DNA of 64,000 nucleotides, taken from NCBI GenBank assembly GCA_009829735.1, contig CM020618.1, forward strand, positions 20,941,346 to 21,005,345, written 5' to 3'. The position numbers were made by a program, and so were the translations under genes. How positions within the stretch are numbered: position 1 is the stretch's first letter; every line of letters begins with the position of its first letter. The notes under the pieces are model-generated. The model was not told where the DNA came from, ran no database searches, and saw nothing but the letters and a program-made list of their open reading frames with translations. This document shows positions 34,379 through 42,897 of this stretch, piece by piece. Source of the stretch: Pyropia yezoensis. Taxonomy: Eukaryota; Rhodophyta; Bangiophyceae; Bangiales; Bangiaceae.

Positions 34379-37195
34379 ATGTCGGCAGCGTCTGTGCAGG
34401 CCACCCTCCTCTCCCGCCTCAAAGTCCGCGGCAGGCCCGTCCACGCGGCGGCCATGCGCACGCTCGTTGGCGCCTACACGGCCGCCACCGCCGCGGTGTC
34501 TGCGGGGGGCGGCGGGGGAGGGCGCCCGCGTGCTGCCGCTGCCGCCACCGCCGCCGACGCTGCCGCGTACGTGGAGGCGGTCATCCGCGCCCTCCCCCCC
34601 GACCCGTGGGTGGTCGACGCGGCGGTGGCGGCGGAGGTGGTGGCCGCCCTCTCCGCCGCTGCCGCCGCCTCTGCCGCCGCCGCCGCTGCCGGCTCGGCTG
34701 CCGACGCGGGGGGTGGCCGCCACCACGGCCGCGGTTCTGCCGTCGACTCGGAGGGGGGGGAGGAGGAGGAGGAGGAAGAGGGGGAGGAAGATGAAGACGC
34801 AGACGAGGTGGGCGGCGGCAGTGCTGCGGTGCTGCCCCCCCCCCCCCTCCGGGTCATCTCGGCTTTTGACGTGCCGTGCGTGGACGCCGACGGCGGGGGG
34901 GGGGGCTGGTGCGGTGGCCGCCGGCGAGGGGGGAGCCCCCTGCGGCTGGACGCGCCGCCGACGGCCAAGGCCGCCGCCCTCACCGCCCGGTACGAGCGGC
35001 TAAAGGCGCGGACGCTGCGGAACCCCCGGTGGGCGCCGCCTGTCAGTGACGCGGCACGGGCGGCGGCGGCGATGAGCACCGCGGGCGGCACCGCCTACCT
35101 CCAGCTGACGCCCATCGAGTCGCTCACGTCGGCGGCGGTGGAGCCCGACGCAGACGTGGAGGCGGCCACCGCGGATGCGGGGCGGCGGCGGCGGCGGCGG
35201 CCACGGCGGCGGCGGCACCTGGTGCTGGGCATGCTCACGCAGCTCGAGGCGGACGCGTGGTTCCTAGAGGACCCCCACGGGGTGATCCGGCTGGACCTGT
35301 CGGCCGCCGTCACGACGGCGGGCTTTTTTACCGAGCACGCGTTTGTCATTGTGGAGGGCACCCTGCACGCGTCCGACGGTGGTGGCGGGGGTGGTGGCGC
35401 CGGCGGCGGCCGCGGCGGCCGTACGGGCGGCGCCGACGCCATGATGATGGCCGACGGCGGGGAGCCCCCACCCGCCGATACGGTGGCTGACCCCATTGCG
35501 GGCACCCGCGTCCTCCGCGTCCGCTGCATGGGCGCGCCGCCGCCCGAGGAGCGGGCGGCGGCGCAGGCGGCCCTCGGTCCGGGCGTCGACGGCCACGGCG
35601 GCGGGGACGGCGTGGTGGGCATTGGCGGCGGCGGCGGCGGCGCGTCGGCCGCGGCGGTGGCGGCGGCCGCCGCCTCACAGGCCGCCGCCGTGGATACCCT
35701 CTTCCTCTTCCTCGCCGACGTGCCGCTGGATGAGCCGTCCACCATCCCCGCGCTGCGGTCCATGTTCTCCCGCCTCGCCGGCTCCCCGCCGCCGCCGCTG
35801 CTGCTGCTCATGGGCAACTTCCTCTCCCACCGGTACGGCCGCCACCCGGGCGACGCGGCGGCGCTGACGGCGGGCCTCACCGCCCTGGGCACGCTCCTCG
35901 CCACAGAGTTCCCGGCCATGGCCGCCGCCACGCGGGTGGTGCTGGTGCCGGGCGCGGGGGACCCGGGGGTGGCCGCCACCCTCCCCCGCCCGCCGCTGCC
36001 GTCGGCGGTCGCGGCGGGGCTGGTGGCGGCGCTCGCCGGGGGGGCGGGGGTGGAGCTGGCGTCCAACCCGTGTCGCCTCCGGTGGGGCACCCGCACGTTT
36101 ACCATCTTTCGGGAGGACCTCCAGCGGGCGCTCCTGCGGGGCACCGCCACGCCCGTTGCACGGCGGCGGCGACGTCGCGGCGGTGGGGGCGACGACGATG
36201 GTGGCGGCGCCGACGGCGGGGACGAGGAGGACCCCGACGACGAGGGCGATGAGGAGGAAGGGGAGGAGGGGGGGGGGGCGGGCGGCGGGCACCTCGGCGA
36301 GCACGTCATCAAGACGGCGGTAGACCAGGCGCACCTGTGGCCCGGCGCCGCGGCGGCGGGGCGGGGGGTGCTGTGGACGGCCGACACGGGCCTCGGCCTG
36401 CATCCTGCCCCCGACGTGCTGGTGCTGGGCGACGCCGCCGCCCCTGCCTACCGGGGGCACTACATGGGCACCTGGGGCGTCAACGCGGGCTCCTTTGGCG
36501 CCGACCGTTCCTTTGCGGTCGTCCTCCCGGCGGAGGGGGTGGTGCAGGTGAGCCGCCTCACTGAGCCAGGGGCAGACGACGACGACGACGATGGTGGGGA
36601 GGAGGAGGAGGCGGAGGGCGACGATGACACCGACGACTCGGGCGCCGAGCCCCCACCGCCACCGCCGGCCACCACGCTGCGGGCGCGCAAGGTGGTGGCG
36701 ACCGACGACGGGCCTGCCGACGGCAGTGCCGTCGCGGATGCAACAACGTCGGACGACGACGGGTCGATGGCCGCCGCGTCTGACGGCGGGTCGGCTATGG
36801 ACAGCAGTGACGCCGAGTCGGGGGAGTCGGCCTACGCCATGGCCATGCGGCGGGCGGCCAAGCGGCGGCGAGCGGCCGGGGGGGGGGCGTCGTCCGACAC
36901 TGGGGGGGGGCGTCCGACACTGGGGGGGGGGCGTCCGACACTGGGGGGGAGTCGTCCGACACTGGGGGGGAGGCGTACGACACTGGGGGGGAGGCGTACG
37001 ACACTGGGGGGGAGGCGTTCGACACTGGGGGGGAGGCGTTCGACACTGGGGGGGAGGCGTTCGACACTGGGGGGGAGGCGTTCGACACTGGGGGGGAGGC
37101 GTTCGACACTGGGGGGGAGGCGTTCGACACTGGGGGGGAGGCGTCCGACACTACTAGTGTCTAAATTTAGTCTACCGCAAAAAAGGCTCAAATGA
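34379..37195 (+). CDS. POLE2: DNA polymerase epsilon subunit 2 (B subunit)
   Basis: Non-catalytic B subunit of the leading-strand replicase Pol epsilon, needed for its assembly and for CMG helicase loading. The single 938-codon frame starts at the ATG at 34379. Domains: N-terminal helical domain (residues 1 to about 110); acidic linker; RYERLKARTLRNPRW (about 205); OB fold with LVLGMLTQLEADAWFLEDP (about 280); and an inactive calcineurin-like phosphoesterase domain (DTLFLFLADVPLDEP about 438, LPRPPLPSA, NPCRLRWGTRTFTIFREDL about 562, HVIKTAVDQAHLWP about 642, NAGSF about 702). These match POLE2 rather than the Pol alpha or delta B subunits. The family is usually about 530 residues; the extra length is Gly/Ala insertions plus an acidic Asp/Glu/Ser tail ending in a minisatellite. 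In the tail a one-base-short repeat unit switches the reading from SDTGG to RPTLGG, so the annotated C-terminus is doubtful after about residue 840. Confidence 0.93.
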   Translation: MSAASVQATLLSRLKVRGRPVHAAAMRTLVGAYTAATAAVSAGGGGGGRPRAAAAATAADAAAYVEAVIRALPPDPWVVDAAVAAEVVAALSAAAAASAAAAAAGSAADAGGGRHHGRGSAVDSEGGEEEEEEEGEEDEDADEVGGGSAAVLPPPPLRVISAFDVPCVDADGGGGGWCGGRRRGGSPLRLDAPPTAKAAALTARYERLKARTLRNPRWAPPVSDAARAAAAMSTAGGTAYLQLTPIESLTSAAVEPDADVEAATADAGRRRRRRPRRRRHLVLGMLTQLEADAWFLEDPHGVIRLDLSAAVTTAGFFTEHAFVIVEGTLHASDGGGGGGGAGGGRGGRTGGADAMMMADGGEPPPADTVADPIAGTRVLRVRCMGAPPPEERAAAQAALGPGVDGHGGGDGVVGIGGGGGGASAAAVAAAAASQAAAVDTLFLFLADVPLDEPSTIPALRSMFSRLAGSPPPPLLLLMGNFLSHRYGRHPGDAAALTAGLTALGTLLATEFPAMAAATRVVLVPGAGDPGVAATLPRPPLPSAVAAGLVAALAGGAGVELASNPCRLRWGTRTFTIFREDLQRALLRGTATPVARRRRRRGGGGDDDGGGADGGDEEDPDDEGDEEEGEEGGGAGGGHLGEHVIKTAVDQAHLWPGAAAAGRGVLWTADTGLGLHPAPDVLVLGDAAAPAYRGHYMGTWGVNAGSFGADRSFAVVLPAEGVVQVSRLTEPGADDDDDDGGEEEEAEGDDDTDDSGAEPPPPPPATTLRARKVVATDDGPADGSAVADATTSDDDGSMAAASDGGSAMDSSDAESGESAYAMAMRRAAKRRRAAGGGASSDTGGGRPTLGGGRPTLGGSRPTLGGRRTTLGGRRTTLGGRRSTLGGRRSTLGGRRSTLGGRRSTLGGRRSTLGGRRSTLGGRRPTLLVSKFSLPQKRLK
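36891..37152 (+). repeat. 21-bp minisatellite at the 3' end of POLE2, 12 units plus a partial
   Basis: Unit CGTTCGACACTGGGGGGGAG plus one base. All units are 21 bp except the first (36891-36910), which is 20 bp with nine G, whereas the second has ten. Upstream of this unit the protein frame reads SDTGG; downstream it reads TLGGRRS. With a 21-bp first unit the frame would stay SDTGGEA and stop at EASDTTSV. Confidence 0.95.
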
Positions 37196-37218
37196 GCCGG
37201 TCCTGAGGCTCACATGAG
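37183..37218. terminator. Pair of GGCTCA-TGAGCC palindromes after POLE2
   Basis: GGCTCAAATGAGCC and GGCTCACATGAGCC lie 9 bp apart, straddling the POLE2 stop. Each can form a small hairpin, and together they form a larger cruciform. A role in 3'-end formation is only inferred. Confidence 0.4.
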
Positions 37219-37636
37219 CCTCAAAATAATCATCTGACCCCTGGAGGCAGTGTTCGACCCAATTCCTTCGCGTGGCCGCTGGCACACTTCAGCTGCGCCG
37301 GTGAGCCGCCCGTCACCTTCAGCACAGCCTCGTCCCCCTCGTAGCCTGCCCACCCTACCCCACCCCATACTGCTCCTCTCCCGTTCCATACGCGCACTTC
37401 CCTTAGCTGGGATGCTTCAGACATGTCTCAAGAGTAAAAAGCCTGCGCTGAGTCCATTTCTGTGGTCGAAAGGAGCAGGAGACCACGGGAAGTGTGAAAA
37501 AAAAAGACGCCGAGGGGGGCGTGTGATCCACTCCACAATGCAAATACAGTTTAGAGTTCGAAACGTGTAACGTTTCTTTTCCCCCATCCTTTGTCACCCT
37601 AAGTAACGGTCAGCCGTCCACTCGTTTAGGCATAGT

Positions 37637-38122
37637 CTACGCGTCATCATACGACGCATGAAGGGACAGCGCGCATCCAGGCGCATCCCGGTCAGTCTCA
37701 CCACAGCAGTGCCAGAAGTACTCAAGCCCGCTCGTCTCTGTGGGCTCGATGCGGTTCAGCCGCCCGCGGTAATGTGCCGAGTGAGTACTGTAGCGTGGTG
37801 TGGCATGCACGAGAGCACAAGCAACAGATTGATGGACACACAAGCTTGAACAAGCAACAAGGAAAGTCAGGCTCGTGAGCAGCGCAAGATGTCGTCGCCA
37901 AGCACCCAGTATACAGTCTGTACCTTACATCGCGCCTCCCAGAACGTAAACGTACCGGCATGAAGCAGGCGTGTTTGTTTCCGTGTCGTACTGCTGCTTG
38001 CACTTGCGGCAAACCCGCAACGTCATTACAGCAGGGCGAGCAGGAGCAACTCGCGCCCGCCGCAAGGACAGCATGGGGTGGACGCGAGGTGCCAGGGCAG
38101 GGACGGGAAGAAAGGCTGCCAT
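37637..38122 (-). CDS. Small Cys-rich, probably plastid protein (two exons)
   Basis: Predicted 105-residue protein. Exon 1 (38122-37956) has a transit-like N-terminus (MAAFLPVPALAPRV) and then CRKCKQQYDTETNTPASCR. Exon 2 (37787-37637) continues YRGRLNRIEPTETSGLEYFW, then HCCGETDRDAPGC, ending SYDDA. The 168-nt intron (GTACGT to CTACAG) joins through a split Arg codon, giving CxxC...CRxH-type metal ligands followed by a CC...C pair. The arrangement resembles small zinc-binding proteins conserved in algae and plants (C-x2-C...CR-x-H...WxCCG), but I cannot name the family. The gene is intact and free of low complexity, unlike its neighbours. The start could instead be one of the upstream or downstream Met codons. 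Confidence 0.72.
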
Positions 38123-38433
38123 AGTGCAGAGTGTCGTGGGCAGTCGAGTGGTACGCACTGGCCCGAGGTCGAAGACGCCTCAAGGGCAGTGCAGGAGATT
38201 GGAGAATCGGCCACAGTCCGCGCGTCCCTTTGGACAAGCTCTCTGTTGCACTGATCCCACATCTGTCAAAAGGCCTCAGACTGAATGTAATTCTCCAAAA
38301 GTTTCCAGTGGAAATGCATGCAACAGTTAACCGGTCACCGTCAGAGGAGTAGCAGCCAAGGCCTGCCCCGGCAGTGCTTGGTCCCCCCCCCCCCCCACAG
38401 CCAACCTGCTCCTCAGACCAAAACATGCTCGGC

Positions 38434-38630
38434 CTACGCGCCGTAGCACACCACCTTGCGGCCGTTGAGCGGCTGCGTCGGCCGCTCCGTTAGCACCACC
38501 GCCCCCGAGGCGAGGAGCGCGCGCCCGAGGCGGGCCAGCTGCGCCTCGCTCGCGGTGATCACCTTGCGCGACATAATCCAGGTGACGCCCTCAGAGCAGG
38601 GCGGCGTTGTCAGGGAGCCCATATAGTTGC
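38434..38630 (-). pseudogene. Alpha-carbonic anhydrase, C-terminal exon only
   Basis: The minus-strand exon reads MGSLTTPPCSEGVTWIM, then an Ile-Thr-Ala-Ser helix and RPTQPLNGRKVV before a stop. These are the conserved C-terminal blocks of alpha-type carbonic anhydrase (CO2/bicarbonate interconversion; secreted or lumenal). It follows a good polypyrimidine-CCCAG acceptor (38632-38631). The upstream exons, with the zinc His residues and the SEHTxDG-type block, are not found in the next 1.6 kb, which instead holds low-complexity and opposite-strand coding sequence. It is therefore a gene remnant, or the upstream exons lie behind an assembly error. Family certain; status as pseudogene inferred. 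Confidence 0.7.
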
Positions 38631-38736
38631 CTGGGCGGCCGGCGCAGGGGGGGGGGGATCCGGGTGATCCCGGCCACCGCCGTCGGCATTCCTGGCCTGC
38701 TCCGGTGCCGGCGGCCGCGGCGGCGGCGCTGCACCA

Positions 38737-38774
<38 letters not shown>

Positions 38775-39760
38775 GGCGGTGGCGGTGCCTGTGTGGCCAG
38801 GGGCCCCTGCTTGTGCGTGCCTCCTGGCCAGGGGGGTGGTGGTCCCGTCACCCTCCGCTGCGGTGCTGCGGGACAGCGGTTGGACTCCAGCCAGGCGTGC
38901 CGGATGGCCCCCCGTTGCGCCAGCCATGGCGGCTGGCCCTCGTCCCGGCAGCCACCGTGCCGGCCACGATGGCCGGCCACCATCACCCCTGGGGAGAAGG
39001 GGGGGGGCGACGCCGAGGCGAGAGGTCCGACGGGGCGGAGGAGGGGCGGCCTGGCCCGCCGCGCCACGCCTCGACCCCCGGCCGAGGCGGGGGGGCGGGG
39101 GGAGACGCGGGGGGAGGAGCGTGGGGGAGCAAGAGGATCCGCGGCAAGCCCCAGTACGGCTGGATCCAGGCGCGCCGCTGGGAGCACCAACCGGTGGGTG
39201 GGGGAGAGCCCCGGCGGACCAGCTAGGGGGGTCTACGACCGGGTGGCCACTGTGCCGGTGACCTCGGCGGCGACAGCGCTGACTTGCAACTGCGGCAGTG
39301 TTCCTAGTCGCTGGCAACAACGCTGGCGACGGCGGCGACCGGTGACGGCGGTGGTTCTCTTTTGCTGTCGTTAGCGGCGGCGGACGGCGACGGTGGTTGG
39401 GGTTGTCGCGGAGGCGGCGGCGGCGCAGGCGGCATTGCCAGCGGCGGCGAGCAGAGGCTCGCTGCCGGTGAGGCGGCTGGCAGACGGGCATCACCCGCTT
39501 GGAAGAGTCTGCGCCGCCGCCATCGAGGCCAGCACGGGTGACCCGTCGCAAGATGGGCGTCCGCAGCGTGCATCCGCGGGGCCGGCCGGAGGGGCACCGG
39601 TCCCGCCCCCGCCGGGTGTGCTGGCCGTGGGCCGTGGCGGCTGCGGCTGCCGCCTCCACCGTGGCGGCTGCGGCTGCCGCCTCCACCGTGGCGGTGGTGG
39701 TGGCGGCGGCGGCGGCGGTGGCGGAGGGGGCGGCGACCGCCAGCCCCCCCCCCGCCGGAT

Positions 39761-40458
39761 GTGATCGTCCCCGATGAACTGCTGCCGCCGCTGCCGGGGG
39801 GGCTTCGTCCCGAACGCACTCCCTCCGCCCGTGGGTGCATGCCCGCGGGGGGGCCTTGTGGGAGCGGCACCATGGGCGCCGCCGCCTGCTGCGATGGGCC
39901 CGAGGCGTGTGTGGCGGACCCACTGGTGGCCGGCGCCGCCCCGCGCTGCCAGTGGGCTTTTGGGACGTACCGGGGGATGACGCTGACGCCGCTCAGTCGG
40001 TGCGCTTGGGGGAACTGTGTGGAAGAAGAGGAGGAAGGAAAGGAGGGGGGGGGGTGGGGGGGCGGTGAAAGCGGGAGGGGGGGTGCGCTGAATGCGGGAA
40101 GGGGGGTGTTGAATCCGGGAACCGCTGCTGACGGTCGATGAGCTGACCCGCAGCGATGGACGCCCCCGCTGTACCTTGGACCTCCCCGGTCGCTGGTGCC
40201 GACCCGTGATTCCCTTCCCTTGCCATCCACTCTAACCCCCTTCAGCTATGACCTGTTGTCGCCCGGCCTGGACGCCTCTATCAAGCGCATGAAGTCCCTG
40301 TCCGTTGACACCGTGGCGCTCGTCTTTTACCACTTCCAAGACAATGACACCTCCACTGAGATCTTTCTTGACTACAACCGCTACTCCGCCGACCCGACCG
40401 CCCTCGCCGCGGCGGTGCGGCTCATCCACGCCAACGGGCTCAAGGTGCTGCTCAAACC
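39761..40458 (+). pseudogene. Cystine-knot-like domain joined to a GH113-like TIM-barrel start, truncated
   Basis: Exon A (to 39999) encodes a Cys pattern CMPAGGPCGSG...CC...CV...RCQW, a knottin-type module, followed by FGTYRGMTLTPLSR. A donor (AGTCG/GTGCGC) and the acceptor CCTTCAG at 40246 join in phase through a split Arg codon. Exon B (40247-40458) reads YDLLSPGLDASIKRMKSL, a TSTEIFLDYNRYS block, and GLKVLLKPR. That matches the first third of the GH113-type glycosidase barrel, in which LKP is normally followed by HVD. The sequence then stops making sense and runs into the opposing GH18 remnant 17 bp later. It is presumably a secreted carbohydrate-active enzyme; signal peptide and earlier exons were not identified. 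The residues of the catalytic acid/base region are absent. Confidence 0.55.
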
Positions 40459-40474
40459 TCGCATTCCCACACGT

Positions 40475-40972
40475 CTAGAGCACCTGGTCCACAGACCACA
40501 CCATCGTCCCCCGCAGCCGGGCCTCCCGCGCAAAGGTGCGCTTGACCCCCAGCGTCCCGGCCGTGTCATGCGACACGTACTGGTCGCCCGGAAGAATGGT
40601 CCACGCCGACCCATCCACCACACCCGACGACGCCGCCGCGCCCGCCGCCGCCGCCGCCGCCGCAATCTCCCGGTCCGACAGGTAGCCTGCCTCGACAGAG
40701 CAGCCGCCCGGCCGCCCCGCCCCCGGCACCGCACACGCGCGGCCGCTGGCGGCGGCGCAAGCGCGCCCGTCCGCCAGCGTCCACGTCCGCGCGGGGAGGT
40801 CAAAGCCCCCGTCATAAAACGCCGACGCGGGGATGGCGATGGTCAGGCCGAGGCGCGCACCCCCCCTCCCAGAGGCGGCGTCAAAAGCCGCCCGAAGGCC
40901 CGCCACCAACGCGACCAGGTTGGCTTTGTCCGCCGGCCGGCCCCCCCGGTCCGCCGCCGCCGGAAACACCCA
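40475..40972 (-). pseudogene. GH18 chitinase-like C-terminal half, with internal deletion and degenerate active site
   Basis: Minus-strand reading, in order: WVFPAAADRGGRPADKANLV, LTIAIPASAFYDGGFDLPA, RTWTLADG, CSVEAGYLSDREI, AWTILPGDQYVSHDT, and GTMVWSVDQVL before the stop. These are consecutive landmarks of fungal-type (class V) GH18 chitinases. Two defects are visible. The DxDWE-type catalytic signature reads EGHWVFP, so the catalytic Glu and its Asp partner are lost. The stretch that should lie between FDLPA and the YGRTWTLADG block (some 70-90 residues, with the MTYD segment) is missing. No N-terminal half was recognised upstream. A decayed gene, a lectin-like descendant or a collapsed assembly are all possible. 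Confidence 0.68.
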
Positions 40973-40999
40973 GTGTCCCTCTGCTAGCGCGCGGGTGGC

Positions 41000-42153
41000 C
41001 ACCTCCTGCACTCCCGGCTGAACATTTGCACGGCCCTGATCCAGACGGGGGCGCCACATTGCAGCGGGGGCACGATTCAGTGGCGCAGGGGCGAGAATCC
41101 CCGACCCGCGTAGCAACCGCCACCGAGGCGGCATCTACGACCGCAGGCGTGGTCCACTTAACACCGCGAGGACGCCTGCCAACCTCCCGGCCCGAAGGAG
41201 CTCCCTCTGGCTCACCACCGCGAGGACGCCTGCCAACCTCCCGGCCCGGCGGAGCTCCCTCTGCCGGCCACTCGTACGTCAGCAGGGGCCGATGGGAAGG
41301 ATAAAATCGCATCAGGAGAGGCCATTTGTGCGGTTGAAACCGGGAGCGGCGTCGATGTGCCTCCTCACAGTCCCCGTCAGGAAAGTCATCACAACAGGTT
41401 TCAAAGCACCTGACAAACCGCCGCGTTGTCCTTACGGTTACATTGTCGACGGCTAGTGAGGGCGTCGGCTCGTCAATATCGACCCAGACGGCCCCGGGCC
41501 ATCTTGGATCAGCGTCAGCATCGACGAGAGACAGGAGGGTCTCGTCGACTTGCTGTGGTAGCCCCGTGTCCGCTCGTACGGCTCCGCGCAGCCGGTCATG
41601 TGACATCCGTCCGCCGGCCGGCTGCACGTGCGAATCCAACAGGGCCCGGCGGTGCCGTCGCGGCCTCTTCCCGTGAGGTGGTTGGCACGGGCAACGGAAG
41701 TCCTCTCCCGGGAACGGGCGAGCACACAGCCGGAGGGGATCCGTCTACCGCCCAGCCGTTGTCCGGCAAAGAGGTGTCGGAGCGCTGGGGCGGCAGCAGC
41801 CGCCGAGTCGGGTGGAGAGAAGCCCTCCGATCATGACCGCTCCCGTGCCGCGTCCAGGTACAGGGAGAGCGTCGTCCACTTGTACAGAGGCCCGAAGCGG
41901 CAGGATGGCGACACATCCTGCGCAGCCACGGCGACGGGGCGCAAGGGGGAGGGCGGCCACAGGGTGGCCACCTGTCCGTGTGGTACTCGTAACACGGAGG
42001 TCTTGTTTGGTGATCATGAAGACGGTCTCCCGCCAGAACCCCATTGAACGCAAATAGCACGCCGGACACCGGCGCGGCGTCCCAGTGGGAGGGGGGGGGG
42101 GGGGGGGGGGGGGGGAGGCTTGGTGGGGCATCCACCTGTAGAAGCACCACCAA
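41000..42153 (-). other. Protein-like minus-strand fragments upstream of the GH18 remnant
   Basis: Pieces in different minus frames look coding: one near 42070-42010 (SMGFWRETVFMITKQ), one near 41995-41835 (LRVPHGQVATLW, RFGPLYKWTTLSLYLDAA, stop), and one near 41600-41280 (GAVWVDIDEPTP, ETCCDDFPDGDCEE, HKWPLLMRFYPSHRPLL). No family was recognised. They may be exons of one unknown gene or more debris of the mosaic region. The G run at 42091-42115 blocks confident modelling. Confidence 0.35.
41163..41270. repeat. 54-bp tandem duplication, two copies
   Basis: Two copies (41163-41216 and 41217-41270) share GACGCCTGCCAACCTCCCGG and the GGAGCTCCCTCTG end. In the minus frame they encode an 18-residue block (GREVGRRPRG core) within an otherwise protein-like frame. 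Confidence 0.9.
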
Positions 42154-42897
42154 GGAGAGGCGGCGCCTGCATGTGGCTACCTGTCTGTGTCTCTCTTGCG
42201 CGGTCTTTCCCTTTTTCTATGTGTGTTGCCGCCTGTTTTCAACCAATGAGATGTGTACATTTTCAACCGTTGCGACCGCTCCGAGCTGGGCGTGCCCCAC
42301 GGCCCCACGGCCACTCCAGTGTAAATACCGGGCCGGGTCGAGCAGGGGCCGCTGCTCAGGGAGCCGGACCACCTCGATGTGTGCATGGATTGGCCTGTGA
42401 GCCACTCTCAGCTCGAGCACGAAGCCCCACCGCGCGTGAGGAGAGGGTAAGGACACGCCTACTGTACCTCTGCGTGGGCAGGTGCACGCCCACCCAATGG
42501 CTAGCCAGCTCCGCCGCGTGGCGGGTGGTGGTTTACCAATATGCGTGTCACAGTATTGTGTGGTGGTGCCCTACACCAGTGTGAGAGCCGCGAGACACTG
42601 TCGGTCGGTTGCCACTGTCGGTTGGCGGTGGCGTATCGCAGTCGCACTGAGTCCCTTTAGGGGTGGCCGGCTGGTCGTTGGCTCGGACCACCCCTACCGC
42701 ACCTCCCCGGAACTTCACCCCGTTCCCAGTACCGTCGTCACTGTGTCTCTGGCACCGGCACCGTGGCACCCCCTCTTCTCTTCCCTCTTGCCCGCCCGAC
42801 TCACATTGCCACCACCTTTGTCCTCGCTGACGGCGTCACTCTCGCGGTCTCATCCACACACCCTCCCTCTCCCACCCACCACAGTCCCCTCGGCAGG

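Noticed and set aside
34379-37195. DNA polymerase alpha or delta B subunit
   Set aside because: Those are relatives, but the RYERLKARTLRNPRW block, the LPRPPL motif, NPCR...TIFREDL and the HVIKT...QAHL order match the epsilon B subunit.
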